Shown one piece after another: positions 9,679 to 18,365 of a stretch of 64,000 bases of DNA (its first letter is position 1; every line of letters starts with the position of its first letter). The notes under the pieces are model-generated. The model was not told where the DNA came from and did not search any database. It was given only the letters and a program-made list of their open reading frames with translations. The translations under genes and the position numbers were made by a program. This stretch comes from JAMZMI01 sp049115715 (lineage in GTDB: Bacteria; Bacteroidota; Bacteroidia; Cytophagales; Cyclobacteriaceae): NCBI GenBank assembly GCA_049115715.1, contig JAGDZQ010000006.1:372001-436000 (forward strand), in the 5' to 3' direction.

Positions 9679-10668
9679 TTATTCGACTGTATTGATATGT
9701 ACATTGTCTATATATACATCTACAGGTGTGATTGCTGAAAACATCACTGAAACAAGACCACTCTCGGGAGCGGTGAACTCTCCTGTCACGGTTGTGAAAT
9801 TCCCTTTACCCTTTCTTTCAGACACTTCCATGTGTAAAAGACTTGTGCCTCCTCCTCTGTCTGTCTGCTGATAGGCTTCCCAGCCGTCTGTATAGTGGCC
9901 GGCTACTATATCGGCGATAACAATCCTGCCTTCTGGTGGATCAGTAGCAATATCGTCCTTGATGGAGTATTCAAACTCCAACTCATACTTTACCACTCGA
10001 TCTGCTGATGGCACTGATGGCGATACCACCAAAGGCTGATATGCCACTCTAGTGCTGGCAGCCTTTGCCAACGAGCCTACAGATCGGTTGGCATTCCACT
10101 TTGCCCCTCTTGTCTTTCCTCCATTATCAGTGTAGTCGTATTTTGTAAAAGAACCATCAGAACTGGATTCGAATCCATTATTGTCCCATCCGTTGGAAAA
10201 TGAGATTTTCCAATCGTTTGAACCATTTTCAAAGTCTCCATTGATGACTGTGACAGGAAGTGGTACAAATTTGTCAACCACGTCTACTAAGACCTCAACC
10301 GTATTCGTAGCTCCATTATTGTCAATGGCACTAAGCTTAACTGTATATGAACCTTCTCCTGTTGTAAATTTTGCATATGGGTTTTCATCCATCGTGGTGG
10401 TTTCAGTTCCACACACAATTTCTCCATCTATTTCCTCACATACCACAGCCTCACCAAAATCCCATAAGTAACTGGTAGCTTCAGAGGAAGTGTTTGTAAA
10501 TCTTACCAATCTGAAATCTTCCGCACTTGGAATAAATTCAAAACTCGCCGCAGGTGGGGTCAAATCAGGAATAGATCCTGCCTCGGGTAAATCGGGTCTC
10601 AGTTCACAGCTCGCTATAAAGCTCACTGCAACTATCACTAAAGTTAATCTTAATGCTTTATTAAACAT
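9679..10668 (-). CDS. PKD/CBM-like surface glycan-binding lipoprotein (alginate locus)
   Basis: A lipoprotein (SFIASC) with a PKD-like domain (SYLWDFGEA) followed by a C-terminal carbohydrate-binding-like beta-sandwich (NGDFENGSNDW, GGKTRGAKW, VYIDNVHI). It sits immediately after SusD, the usual place for a SusE-like surface binder, and shares its C-terminal module with the larger protein encoded downstream. The start MFNKALRLTL puts the signal peptide at the N-terminus; ATGs at 10686 and 10695 are alternatives. No catalytic residues are recognisable. Binding to alginate is inferred from context. Confidence 0.8.
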   Translation of the reverse strand: MFNKALRLTLVIVAVSFIASCELRPDLPEAGSIPDLTPPAASFEFIPSAEDFRLVRFTNTSSEATSYLWDFGEAVVCEEIDGEIVCGTETTTMDENPYAKFTTGEGSYTVKLSAIDNNGATNTVEVLVDVVDKFVPLPVTVINGDFENGSNDWKISFSNGWDNNGFESSSDGSFTKYDYTDNGGKTRGAKWNANRSVGSLAKAASTRVAYQPLVVSPSVPSADRVVKYELEFEYSIKDDIATDPPEGRIVIADIVAGHYTDGWEAYQQTDRGGGTSLLHMEVSERKGKGNFTTVTGEFTAPESGLVSVMFSAITPVDVYIDNVHINTVE

Positions 10669-10702
10669 TGTTATATCTTTTTTCATGACTCTCATATTTT
10701 AA

Positions 10703-12202
10703 TCAGTCGTAACCAAGGTTCTGGGTAAGCAGACCTCCGCTAATATTTCTCTCACGTTGTGGTATTGGTAGGTATCTCGCATTATTGATATCCCATACAT
10801 ATCCCATTTCGTCAGCATGTGCAGAAAGGACATTTTCAAATTCACCGAATCGCTTCAGGTCAAAGTATCGTTGATTTTCAAAGGCCAATTCAACTCTTCT
10901 CTCTGTCATTAAATCTTCCTTCGTCACGGAAGCGATTGCAGTGGTAATACCAGCTCTTTCTCTAACCTCTTGGAAAGAAGTTAATGCTGCGGCATCTACC
11001 GTCGCACCTGCACCTGCCATAGTCGCCTCAACATGTAGCAACAAAATGTCAGCATAACGCAAAGCGATATAATCATTACCTGAGTTCCGTCCCACACCGT
11101 AATCAATTGGACTAGCGGTCAGATCTGTTCCTTCAGGTAAAAACTTAGTGACTTCATTTTCATCGATTTCAAGATTTCCATCAAGATCTGTTATAGAAAC
11201 TGCCGTCCTATTTCCTCCATGGGTGTCAAAATCATTCTTAAGGCTCGCATTAACAATGTTTTGACCATCTTCTCTACCTGCACGGGTGAAGGATGTAAAC
11301 TCTGCAGAGAAACCCTGGCTTTCGTTGGCATCATTGGGCAGGTACTGAATAGTGAAAATCGTTTCACTGCTAAGTGTTGCATCGTAATCAAGAACGTTAC
11401 CTTCACTGTCAGAATTCGCACTGTAAAAGACATCATGGAAGTTTGGCTCCAGCGAGAATTGGCCACTAGCTATAATTGCTTCGCACAAAAGTTCGGCGGC
11501 AGCATAATCAGGTGTTGCCTGCGACAAGTATACCTTGGCCAGAATTCCCTGTGCTGCACCTTTAGAAGCTCTGGACTTATGTGAATTATCAAGAACATCT
11601 ACTGCTTCCTTCAAATCCTCTATAATTTGTCTATAAACAAGCGCCTCGTCGACTCTGGTAAAAAGCGCCGCTGTATTAGTAGGATCAATAACCGATACCA
11701 CTAACGGCACATCTCCGTACAGCCTTACCAACTTAAAGTAGGCATACGCTCTTAGGAATTTCGCTTCTGCAGTGTATGCTGCTTGATTTGCTGCATCTGC
11801 CACGTCAATGTAGTTCAGGATATTATTCGCTCGAAAAATAACCTCATACATCGACTGGTAATAGTCTTCTGACTCTACATTGATGGATTCAACAATGTAT
11901 CTATGAAAGTCAGACTTGGATCCTTCCAATGTCGCATTCCTCGTATTATCCGTACGATGCTCCGTCAAAAGATGCTCAAACTGAACTCCTCTATTGGCTC
12001 GACCTATGTTAGTCTCGGTGCTCTCATTGGTCCCTTGCAGTGCATCATAGACCCCATAAATCCCTGATAGTACATCTGCATCGGATGCGAAGTATGAATC
12101 CAGAGAGACTACTGTATCCGGTTCTGGGTTTAAGAATTCATCAGCACAAGAGTTAAGAATCAGTGCTGGAATGAATAGTATCAAATATTTTAAATTCTTC
12201 AT
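10703..12202 (-). CDS. SusD-family outer-membrane lipoprotein (alginate locus)
   Basis: About 499 residues with a lipoprotein signal (LILNSC) and the SusD/RagB fold. Helical TPR-like segments include FLRAYAYFKLVRLYGDVPLV, and the C-terminus has the typical RRVELAFENQRYFDLKRFG and YLPIPQRE motifs. SusD proteins form the lid of the SusC channel and help capture the glycan for import. It starts 20 bp downstream of the SusC gene. The lyases downstream make alginate oligosaccharides the likely cargo. The start at 12202 (MKNLKYLILF) is preferred over the ATG at 12214 because it starts next to the signal peptide. Confidence 0.94.
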   Translation of the reverse strand: MKNLKYLILFIPALILNSCADEFLNPEPDTVVSLDSYFASDADVLSGIYGVYDALQGTNESTETNIGRANRGVQFEHLLTEHRTDNTRNATLEGSKSDFHRYIVESINVESEDYYQSMYEVIFRANNILNYIDVADAANQAAYTAEAKFLRAYAYFKLVRLYGDVPLVVSVIDPTNTAALFTRVDEALVYRQIIEDLKEAVDVLDNSHKSRASKGAAQGILAKVYLSQATPDYAAAELLCEAIIASGQFSLEPNFHDVFYSANSDSEGNVLDYDATLSSETIFTIQYLPNDANESQGFSAEFTSFTRAGREDGQNIVNASLKNDFDTHGGNRTAVSITDLDGNLEIDENEVTKFLPEGTDLTASPIDYGVGRNSGNDYIALRYADILLLHVEATMAGAGATVDAAALTSFQEVRERAGITTAIASVTKEDLMTERRVELAFENQRYFDLKRFGEFENVLSAHADEMGYVWDINNARYLPIPQRERNISGGLLTQNLGYD

Positions 12203-12221
12203 GATTCGTGTCATTTACTAA

Positions 12222-15200
12222 TTAGAAGTCAACATTTAGACCCAGAGTAACCGTTCTAAATAACGGTGTTCCAGCTCGTTGTGATCCATAAGCTCGTGGG
12301 TTGGTACCATCAATATGCTCTGGATTGAAGCCATGATAGTCAGAAGCCGTGAAGTAGAGTAGGTTCTGAGCAGCTAGGTAAACTCTAAGCTTATCAATTC
12401 GGAGCTTTGATGTCAGATTGGCTGGCATGTTGTACCCGACTGTCACATTACGAAGTGAGAAATAATCCGCACTTGCTATCACCTCACTTGTCAACACTTT
12501 CTCCTGAATGAAAGACTCATGCGGAACCAGTCCATCCTCAACAGCTTGCGCTTCTCCCCCTGATCTGGTTCTGTTTCCAAACCAGTTGAAGAAATACTGA
12601 TCACCAATATTATTAACTTGAGCACCTACGCTCCCCTGCACCATAAAAGAAAGGTCAAAGTCCTTGTAGGTAAATTCATTGGTTATGCTGAACAGAATAT
12701 CTGGATAGGGATCTCCAAGGATTGTTTTATCGTCTTCGGTAATTTTACCATCACCATTTAAATCTCTTACGACCGTGTCATCCGCCTGACCATTAATTCG
12801 ATTCCATGGATTGTCTACATAAGCAACTCTAAAATCAGCATCGTTATACTTGTCGGTATCTACTACGTACCCATAGAAAGACGAAATTGGATTGCCAATC
12901 AGGTTAATCCATTGAGAGTTTCTACCATAAGTATCCTGAAGTAGTGCTCCGTCTGAATCACCTAGTCCAAGTAGTTCGTTTTGATTTGTAGATGTAATAA
13001 TTGTAGAGTTCCAAGTGAGACCATTTTTGACAAGATTTCTGGTTCTCAACTCAAATTCAAAACCCTGATTTCGTACCTTCCCAAGGTTCACAATACCATC
13101 CTGAAACCCTGTGACATAGGAAACCGGATTTTGTAACAATAAGCTTTCACTAGTTCTTGAATAATAATCAAGCGACCCTGAAATTCTATTAGAAAAGAAT
13201 CCAAAATCAACTGCGGGGTTAAACTCTCTGGATGCCTCCCATTGCAATTGAGAATTTGCAATGTTTAGAGGTGAAACACCATTTACAATAGCACCATCAA
13301 TTACAGCATTATTACCATCTAATAAAGCTAGATAAGGCCATGCGTCAACGACATCACCTGAACCCGTAGTGAACCTCTCAGAGCCTGTTTCTCCGTAACT
13401 TACCCTAAGCTTTAAATCACTTATAATGTTGTTGCCTGCTAAGAATTTCTCATCAGACACATTCCATCCTGCTGAAATAGCGGGGAAATTTCCGTACTTA
13501 GAGTTTGGTCCAAAGACCGAACTTCCATCTCGCCTAAATGAAGCGTTCAAAAGATACTTTCCTCCGTACGCATAATTTACTCTGGCAAAGTATCCGATCT
13601 TGTTCCATTCTGTATTGACCTCTGCAGGCTCACTAATCAGTGTAGCTGCTTCCAAGTTTTTAAGTAAATCATTGGTATATCCTACACCAGTAACTTCGCT
13701 GTAGTTGCTCGTTCTTTTCTGTATCGTGATTCCTACAAGTCCACCAATGTCGTGATTTCCAAATTCCTTTGAGTAGCTCAATGTATTATCAGAAATCACT
13801 CTTGTTCTAAATCTATTTTGTAAATAGTACTGCGATCTGCTGGCACCTGCTGCATGATAATTCGTACCATCCCATCTTTCTCTTTTTCTAAACTCAAGCG
13901 TAGTGGCTAAGGAAGACTTGGCTGTCAGCCCCTCAATGATTTCAGCACTTATGTAGGTTGAACCAAACAACTTGGTGTTGTATTCCCAATGTTCTCTCTC
14001 AACGTACTGCTGATATGGGTTAGAATCTCCTGAAGTACGTGGACGGGTATCTCCACCATCACCATTAAAATCCAACTCAACTAAATGGTTCTCAAGAAAG
14101 TAATCTCCCACCCCAACTTCAGGGTAAGCAGCCCTATTGATAAATTGAAGGGTAGACTCTGTGTGATAAATAGGCAACCATGGAGATTGACGTGTTGGGT
14201 TATGAATAGATGTTGGCAGACGTCTTCTTTTTGAATAAGAAGGGTTGATATTAACACCAAATTTTACCTTATCATTTACCTTTTGATCAATCTTGATTCT
14301 TCCACTGTAGAATTTGTATGAATCTGTAATCACCACCCCTTCATCTTCAAGATATCTAAGTGACACGCTATATTTCGTTCGTTCATTTCCTCCTCTTGCT
14401 GATAAGGAATGACTGTTGATTCTTCCACCATCGAAGAAAACATCTTGCCAATCTCTGTCCACGCCAGTTGCTTCAACCAACTTCAACATGTACTGTGATT
14501 CTTCAGAAAGTTCTCCGGTTTCTGCCCGTTCAAAAGCAATCCAATCAGCTACGCTCTTTCTGTAGTCATCACTTTGGTGTGCCTCTTTCCAGCCTGTGTA
14601 AGTTTGATAGCTAAATTTCACCTCACCAGATTGACCACTTTTGGTGGTAATCAGAATAACGCCGTTGGCACCCTCACTTCCATATATAGCTGCAGATGCT
14701 GCATCTTTCAATACTTCAAATGACGCCACATCATTCATATCGAGATTTCCAAGAAATTCGGGATCTACAACGATACCATCAACTACTACTGCCGGACCAG
14801 AAGCTGAAGCAATCGACCCAACTCCTCTAATGGTTATGGTTGGAGCAGCACCTGCTTCCGCATTTGTTGCCTGTACGTTTACCCCTGATACCTGACCTAT
14901 TAGGGCTTCATCCACCCTTGCAGTTGGCATTTGATCCAGTTTTTTGTTTTCTACCTTAGAAATGGCTCCTGTAAGGTGGGACTTCTTCTGAGTACCATAT
15001 CCTATTACTACAACTTCATCAAGTTCCTCCAAATCCAGATCCATCTGAACCTCCAATTGAGTTCGACCTCCGATAGGAATCTCAATCGTTTTGAAACCAA
15101 TAAAAGAACATACCAGCACATCATCACTGCTGGCTTTAATCGTAAAATTCCCGTCTAGATCAGTAACTGTTCCATCGTTAGTTCCTTTTCTAATAATAGT

Positions 15201-15353
15201 GACTCCTGGAAGTGTTTCTCCATTGTCATCTGAAATTTGTCCTTTAATAACCTGTGCATCCTGTCCAAAAGAATTCCAGGTAAGCGTGCTTAGAAGAATC
15301 ATCACTCCTAAGACCTTCGTCCAACTATACTCAGAGAGTAAAATGTGTTTCAT
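12222..15353 (-). CDS. SusC-family TonB-dependent outer-membrane transporter (alginate locus)
   Basis: 1043 residues: signal peptide, a carboxypeptidase-regulatory-like domain (VIKGQISDDNGETLPGVTI), a TonB-box-like DEVVVIGYGTQ, a plug domain (about 120-230, with VVDGIVVDP and LKDAASAAIYGSEGANGVI) and a 22-strand-type barrel ending in LGLNVDF. SusC proteins import oligosaccharides across the outer membrane using TonB/ExbBD energy. It lacks the N-terminal STN signalling domain that the other SusC here (44663-48079) has. That agrees with control by a GntR regulator rather than an anti-sigma system. It is the first gene of the alginate run and is separated from gntR by about 200 bp. Confidence 0.95.
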   Translation of the reverse strand: MKHILLSEYSWTKVLGVMILLSTLTWNSFGQDAQVIKGQISDDNGETLPGVTIIRKGTNDGTVTDLDGNFTIKASSDDVLVCSFIGFKTIEIPIGGRTQLEVQMDLDLEELDEVVVIGYGTQKKSHLTGAISKVENKKLDQMPTARVDEALIGQVSGVNVQATNAEAGAAPTITIRGVGSIASASGPAVVVDGIVVDPEFLGNLDMNDVASFEVLKDAASAAIYGSEGANGVILITTKSGQSGEVKFSYQTYTGWKEAHQSDDYRKSVADWIAFERAETGELSEESQYMLKLVEATGVDRDWQDVFFDGGRINSHSLSARGGNERTKYSVSLRYLEDEGVVITDSYKFYSGRIKIDQKVNDKVKFGVNINPSYSKRRRLPTSIHNPTRQSPWLPIYHTESTLQFINRAAYPEVGVGDYFLENHLVELDFNGDGGDTRPRTSGDSNPYQQYVEREHWEYNTKLFGSTYISAEIIEGLTAKSSLATTLEFRKRERWDGTNYHAAGASRSQYYLQNRFRTRVISDNTLSYSKEFGNHDIGGLVGITIQKRTSNYSEVTGVGYTNDLLKNLEAATLISEPAEVNTEWNKIGYFARVNYAYGGKYLLNASFRRDGSSVFGPNSKYGNFPAISAGWNVSDEKFLAGNNIISDLKLRVSYGETGSERFTTGSGDVVDAWPYLALLDGNNAVIDGAIVNGVSPLNIANSQLQWEASREFNPAVDFGFFSNRISGSLDYYSRTSESLLLQNPVSYVTGFQDGIVNLGKVRNQGFEFELRTRNLVKNGLTWNSTIITSTNQNELLGLGDSDGALLQDTYGRNSQWINLIGNPISSFYGYVVDTDKYNDADFRVAYVDNPWNRINGQADDTVVRDLNGDGKITEDDKTILGDPYPDILFSITNEFTYKDFDLSFMVQGSVGAQVNNIGDQYFFNWFGNRTRSGGEAQAVEDGLVPHESFIQEKVLTSEVIASADYFSLRNVTVGYNMPANLTSKLRIDKLRVYLAAQNLLYFTASDYHGFNPEHIDGTNPRAYGSQRAGTPLFRTVTLGLNVDF

Positions 15354-15514
15354 AATTGTTTGTTTTTAATTGTTCGTGGAGCGTAACAGATAAAACAAGG
15401 GTGAAGCATTCGCGCGGAGGAATGGAATTAGTTATATTTGTCAACCGCGGATTAGAATATGAAAAATGCTGCTCAGTTTGCCAATTGAATAAGTATTTTC
15501 AAAATATCTGCTTC

Positions 15515-15541
15515 AATGGATTAGTCCTAGACTAATCCATT
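15515..15541. terminator. Perfect 12-bp hairpin between gntR and susC
   Basis: AATGGATTAGTC and GACTAATCCATT pair perfectly around a CTA loop, 13 bp beyond the gntR stop codon. The position suggests termination of gntR transcription or a barrier between gntR and the SusC operon. No U-tract follows in the minus direction (there is a T-rich stretch on the plus side), so its role as an intrinsic terminator is uncertain. Confidence 0.5.
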
Positions 15542-15554
15542 TCCTTTTTATAAT

Positions 15555-16295
15555 CTACTCGCTACCGTTTCCGTTTAGTAGTTTGTTTTCATTTAAAGAA
15601 TAGTTAATAATTTCACTTAAGTGATTCTTCATAGCGTTTTCCGCTGCTTCAGAATCTTTTTTCTCAATATGTTCTAGTATTTCATAATGCTCTTCGAGTG
15701 CTGATTTAGGCTTATCTCCTGCGCATATATCATTCTCGGTGAAATATGTCAGAATATCAGGAGTTACAATAAGCATAAGTGATTTAAGTACAGGGTTCTT
15801 GCTGGCTTCCGCTATTTTCAAATGAAATAGCAAATCATATTCTACACTGTTTGCCCCGTGTTTTACGGCCTTCTCATAATCATTCAATGCATTTGCAATT
15901 GAAACAATGTCCTGGGCTGTCCTACGAGTCGCTGCGAATCGAGCGGAATTCGTTTCAAGTAAAAATCTCGTCTCAACCAAGGCATGAAACTCCGTACCTT
16001 CTAATTCAAGTACATCTGTGATCAAACCTTCAAGAGCAGTAATACCGAATCCTGCTACAACTGTTCCACTTTGAGGTAGTGTTTTTAATATCCCATAAAA
16101 CTCTAGCTTTTGAATTGCATCTCGCACATGAGTCCTCCCAATCCCAAAACGTTCACTAAGCATTCTTTCTGACGGTAACCTATCACCTGGATTAAGTTGA
16201 CCAGAAGAAATTAATTTTTTGATTTGCTTAATAATCTTATCAGAGGGCTTCTCTATCACTATCTCACTGAAGTTATTTAGAATCTCTTTTGCCAT
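15555..16295 (-). CDS. FadR-type GntR transcriptional regulator with FCD domain
   Basis: 246 residues. The N-terminal winged helix (about 15-78) has the GntR pattern GDRLPSERMLSERFGIGRTHVRDAI. The C-terminal all-helical FCD domain (about 95-230) keeps the spaced Asp/His residues (YDLLFHLKIAE, MKNHLSEI) that bind metal and an acidic ligand. Regulators of this subfamily usually repress uronate or alginate genes and are released by a sugar-acid intermediate. It lies just upstream of the alginate SusC on the same strand. Two TGGTnnACCA palindromes upstream (16336-16352 and 16540-16557) match the operator type of this subfamily, suggesting autoregulation. Control of the alginate operon is an inference; I see no good copy of the palindrome in front of SusC. 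Confidence 0.92.
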   Translation of the reverse strand: MAKEILNNFSEIVIEKPSDKIIKQIKKLISSGQLNPGDRLPSERMLSERFGIGRTHVRDAIQKLEFYGILKTLPQSGTVVAGFGITALEGLITDVLELEGTEFHALVETRFLLETNSARFAATRRTAQDIVSIANALNDYEKAVKHGANSVEYDLLFHLKIAEASKNPVLKSLMLIVTPDILTYFTENDICAGDKPKSALEEHYEILEHIEKKDSEAAENAMKNHLSEIINYSLNENKLLNGNGSE

Positions 16296-16335
16296 TCTCT
16301 TTGTACTTTTTATAATTATCGACTAGTATACCAGC

Positions 16336-16352
16336 AACTGGTTGACCAATTT
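16336..16352. promoter_or_regulatory. GntR/FadR-type operator upstream of gntR
   Basis: CTGGTTGACCAAT contains the TGGT-TG-ACCA inverted repeat, about 40 bp upstream of the gntR start. The FadR subfamily of GntR regulators typically binds TGGTnnACCA palindromes, so this is a likely autoregulatory site. The same core occurs 204 bp further upstream. Confidence 0.62.
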
Positions 16353-16539
16353 AGGGTAAATATCGAAAACTGCAAAAAAAACAACACTATTTTTCATTTA
16401 TATCAATAAAAACGTTTGCAGAATGGACTTAAATTCATATCTCACAACAAATGGTCGTTTAGTTAACACTAATCAGAACCAACAATCAGCCTTAAAATCA
16501 ATAAAAAGAGCTTATAAGTGAGTGTTTTTTCAAACAACT

Positions 16540-16557
16540 AAATTGGTTGACCAATTT
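16540..16557. promoter_or_regulatory. Perfect 18-bp GntR/FadR-type operator
   Basis: AAATTGGT-TG-ACCAATTT is a perfect 8+8 palindrome with a 2-bp centre. It shares the 14-base string TGGTTGACCAATTT with the site at 16336-16352. It stands 23 bp upstream of a plus-strand ATG (16581) and far from the gntR start, so it may control a rightward transcript as well as gntR. Confidence 0.65.
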
Positions 16558-16580
16558 GCAGCCAATCGATTATTAGTGCC

Positions 16581-16721
16581 ATGAAAGAAGTATTCGTGAA
16601 GAAAATTAGGCTCAGACCAGATCATAATTTCATTAATACCTTTTTTACGACTTTAAAACCACAACAATTGAAAGCTAATAAGCTCATTAATCTTAGCTCA
16701 ACTTACAATTACAAAAACTAA
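16581..16721 (+). CDS. Possible 46-residue small protein after the GntR operator
   Basis: A short open frame (MKEVFVKKIRLRPDHNF...) starts 23 bp after the perfect operator palindrome and ends with TAA. The peptide is basic, has no signal or membrane segment, and I do not recognise it. A plus-strand terminator at 16913 suggests this side is transcribed, which is the only reason to list it. It may instead be part of a noncoding RNA or a decayed gene; two further tiny frames follow it in the same interval (16739 and 16828) with no similarity I can name. Confidence 0.22.
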   Translation: MKEVFVKKIRLRPDHNFINTFFTTLKPQQLKANKLINLSSTYNYKN

Positions 16722-17051
16722 CTCAGGGGTTTGGAGTATGGTGACAGGTGGAAAAGGCGAAGGAATCTTTGAGATCATGAGACCATCGTGCTTTTATTAA
16801 AATTTGAAAGCTAAAAGACTCGTCGTGATGGTAAAAGGTTTTTTAAGTGACACTTATATAGAAGTTCAGGTTAACTCTTTTTCTTATAATAGTCATTTGA
16901 TACCCTTAAGGAATACTAAAGGGAATTCATTTTAAATGATTCCCTTTAGTATGGTCGTTTTTTCTATGTCTATGATATTCAGTGTCATCAATTGAACAGC
17001 CTTTTTGAATTGAATCAACGGGAAAAGTTTTAAGTCCAACACCATATAGAA
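16722..17051. other. Intergenic stretch holding a plus-strand terminator
   Basis: Between the small frame at 16581 and the minus-strand genes starting at 17052 there is no convincing gene. The one clear element is the hairpin at 16913-16963. The T-rich and A-rich composition is typical of intergenic DNA in this window. Confidence 0.6.
16913..16963 (+). terminator. Rho-independent terminator, plus strand
   Basis: ATACTAAAGGGAAT..CATTT pairs with AAATG..ATTCCCTTTAGTAT (about 19 bp with one bulged T), closely followed by a T-run (GTCGTTTTTT). The T-run is on the plus side only, so it should end a rightward transcript. No sizeable plus-strand gene lies upstream, so the transcript it serves is unexplained. 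Confidence 0.75.
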
Positions 17052-17240
17052 TTAGATAAGGACGGTTCTGTTCTTCCCCTCTTCGGGTAGTAACCAGAAT
17101 AGTTCGAAGCTTATTGCTACAGTCGTTATCAATATCACGAAGATCGGATAGTTATACAACGGACAAAAAAAAAGGAAGCCCAATAAAGAACAGCAGATTG
17201 AAGTGGGTACTTGAGCATCATTATTACCACATAACGTCAT
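17052..17240 (-). CDS. Small membrane protein coupled to the ECF-sigma operon (uncertain)
   Basis: 62 residues with two hydrophobic stretches (SICCSLLGFLFFCPLY and YPIFVILITTVAISFELFWLL). Its ATG overlaps the TAA stop of the preceding gene (TAATG), a typical translational coupling, which is the main reason to take it as real. Its sequence is not one I know. If expressed it would be the last gene of the operon beginning at 19126. The short length and lack of a homologue I can name keep confidence low. Confidence 0.4.
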   Translation of the reverse strand: MTLCGNNDAQVPTSICCSLLGFLFFCPLYNYPIFVILITTVAISFELFWLLPEEGKNRTVLI

Positions 17241-17890
17241 TAAACTTTATCTCTTAAATATTCAAATTCGGAAATAGTTTTCTGAAGTTTTTCAAACATT
17301 CGTCCATAAATCATCTCCACATCCCAACGGTAAATTTTATCTGAAAAGTAAGCAATCAATAAAGTGATTACACAAACTATAATCAGTCCAACTAGAGGAA
17401 TCCCACCAACAAATATCAAATCTGGAAACTTTTCAATCAGCTTATTGGTCAGAAAAACTCCATTGCTTCCGGCAAACCAAATGGTACTCATAGCCGTCAG
17501 AAACATTAATGGATAGAAGAACCTCATTACCCTGGTATGCTTCGATATCGAATCCTTGATGAATTGGTCAAACGAAACTAAGTATTCATAGCTGTTCAAA
17601 CCTGAGTCAATATTCTTGATTTGCTTCATTTGCTGATTGCTGTAGTACGCCAATGCCAGAAAAATTATCATGATAAATGTCCCTATAAGGATTGCATCTA
17701 GTATTAAATAGACAAACCAAAAAGCGAACGCCATTCCCAGAATAGCAATAAGGTTTGTCTTAAACATTCCAATGAATTTGTCCGTCAAATGTTTGGACTT
17801 TTGACTGTACAGATTATCTACTCTTGGGGCCTTTAGTAATTCACTTTCTGAAAAGCCCTCCTTCCATATGAATTCAATTGATTGTTTCAT
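17240..17890 (-). CDS. Membrane protein of unknown function, partner of ECF sigma factor
   Basis: 216 residues: a cytoplasmic N-terminus of about 45 residues, a paired transmembrane segment (LIAILGMAFAFWFVYLILDAILIGTFIMIIFLALAYY), a soluble loop, then two more segments (about 125-145 and 160-185) and a basic tail. The start lies inside the end of the sigma gene (17-bp overlap), so the two are translated together. In Bacteroidota a membrane protein coupled this way to an ECF sigma factor often acts as its anti-sigma factor; that role is inferred. It has no FecR or zinc-binding anti-sigma motif that I can see. Confidence 0.7.
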   Translation of the reverse strand: MKQSIEFIWKEGFSESELLKAPRVDNLYSQKSKHLTDKFIGMFKTNLIAILGMAFAFWFVYLILDAILIGTFIMIIFLALAYYSNQQMKQIKNIDSGLNSYEYLVSFDQFIKDSISKHTRVMRFFYPLMFLTAMSTIWFAGSNGVFLTNKLIEKFPDLIFVGGIPLVGLIIVCVITLLIAYFSDKIYRWDVEMIYGRMFEKLQKTISEFEYLRDKV

Positions 17891-18365
17891 CTAGTATTTT
17901 TTTTAGTCGTTCTTTAATTCTTTTAACTCGTACACCAATATTATTCGTGCTAGTACCTAATATTTCTGCGATCTCCTTATATGGCTTTTCTTCCAGAAAA
18001 AGGAGAATTACAGCCCTGTCTACTTCCGACAATCTTTTGATAGCACTATATAATTGATTGATGGCTTCATTCTCGAATGCTTGGTTGTCTACCGAAATAG
18101 ATTCTGATGATGCATCGGATGTGAAATACTGTTGACCTTTTTTTCTTTTCTTGAGTAAGGTCAGGCACACATTCAAGGATATTCGGTAGACCCATGATGA
18201 CCATTCGCATTGCTCACGGAAATTGTCTTTGCTGCGCCAAATTTGCAGGCAAACTTCCTGATAATAGTCTTCAAAGTCTTCCTGAGAATCAGTGTATGCC
18301 CTGCAAATTTTGATGATAATGGCAGCAAAAGGTAAAATTGAAGATTTATAAAAATCCTGACTCAC
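17874..18365 (-). CDS. ECF-type RNA polymerase sigma factor
   Basis: 163 residues with a sigma-70 region 2 (DFEDYYQEVCLQIWRSKDNF, WVYRISLNVC) and a region 4 helix-turn-helix (LSEVDRAVILLFLEEKPYKEIAEILGTSTNNIGVRVKRIKERL, about 112-155). It should direct RNA polymerase to a small set of promoters, probably in response to a membrane signal. It overlaps its upstream and downstream neighbours (4 and 17 bp), so all three belong to one unit. Unlike the sigma factor at 49309, no FecR or SusC gene is nearby. Confidence 0.88.
   Translation of the reverse strand: MSQDFYKSSILPFAAIIIKICRAYTDSQEDFEDYYQEVCLQIWRSKDNFREQCEWSSWVYRISLNVCLTLLKKRKKGQQYFTSDASSESISVDNQAFENEAINQLYSAIKRLSEVDRAVILLFLEEKPYKEIAEILGTSTNNIGVRVKRIKERLKKILDETIN

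Noticed and set aside
11219..11584. 121-residue plus-strand frame inside the SusD gene
   Set aside because: Antisense to a clear SusD gene; Cys-rich random-looking sequence.
15433..15440. TATATTTG, a match to the Bacteroidota -7 promoter box
   Set aside because: It reads on the plus strand, away from both SusC and gntR, and no rightward gene follows. Probably chance in A/T-rich DNA.
16739..16801. Mini-frame beginning MVTGGKGEGIFE
   Set aside because: The TGG-x-x-G string recalls a dehydrogenase nucleotide site, but only 20 residues exist and the pattern is not complete.
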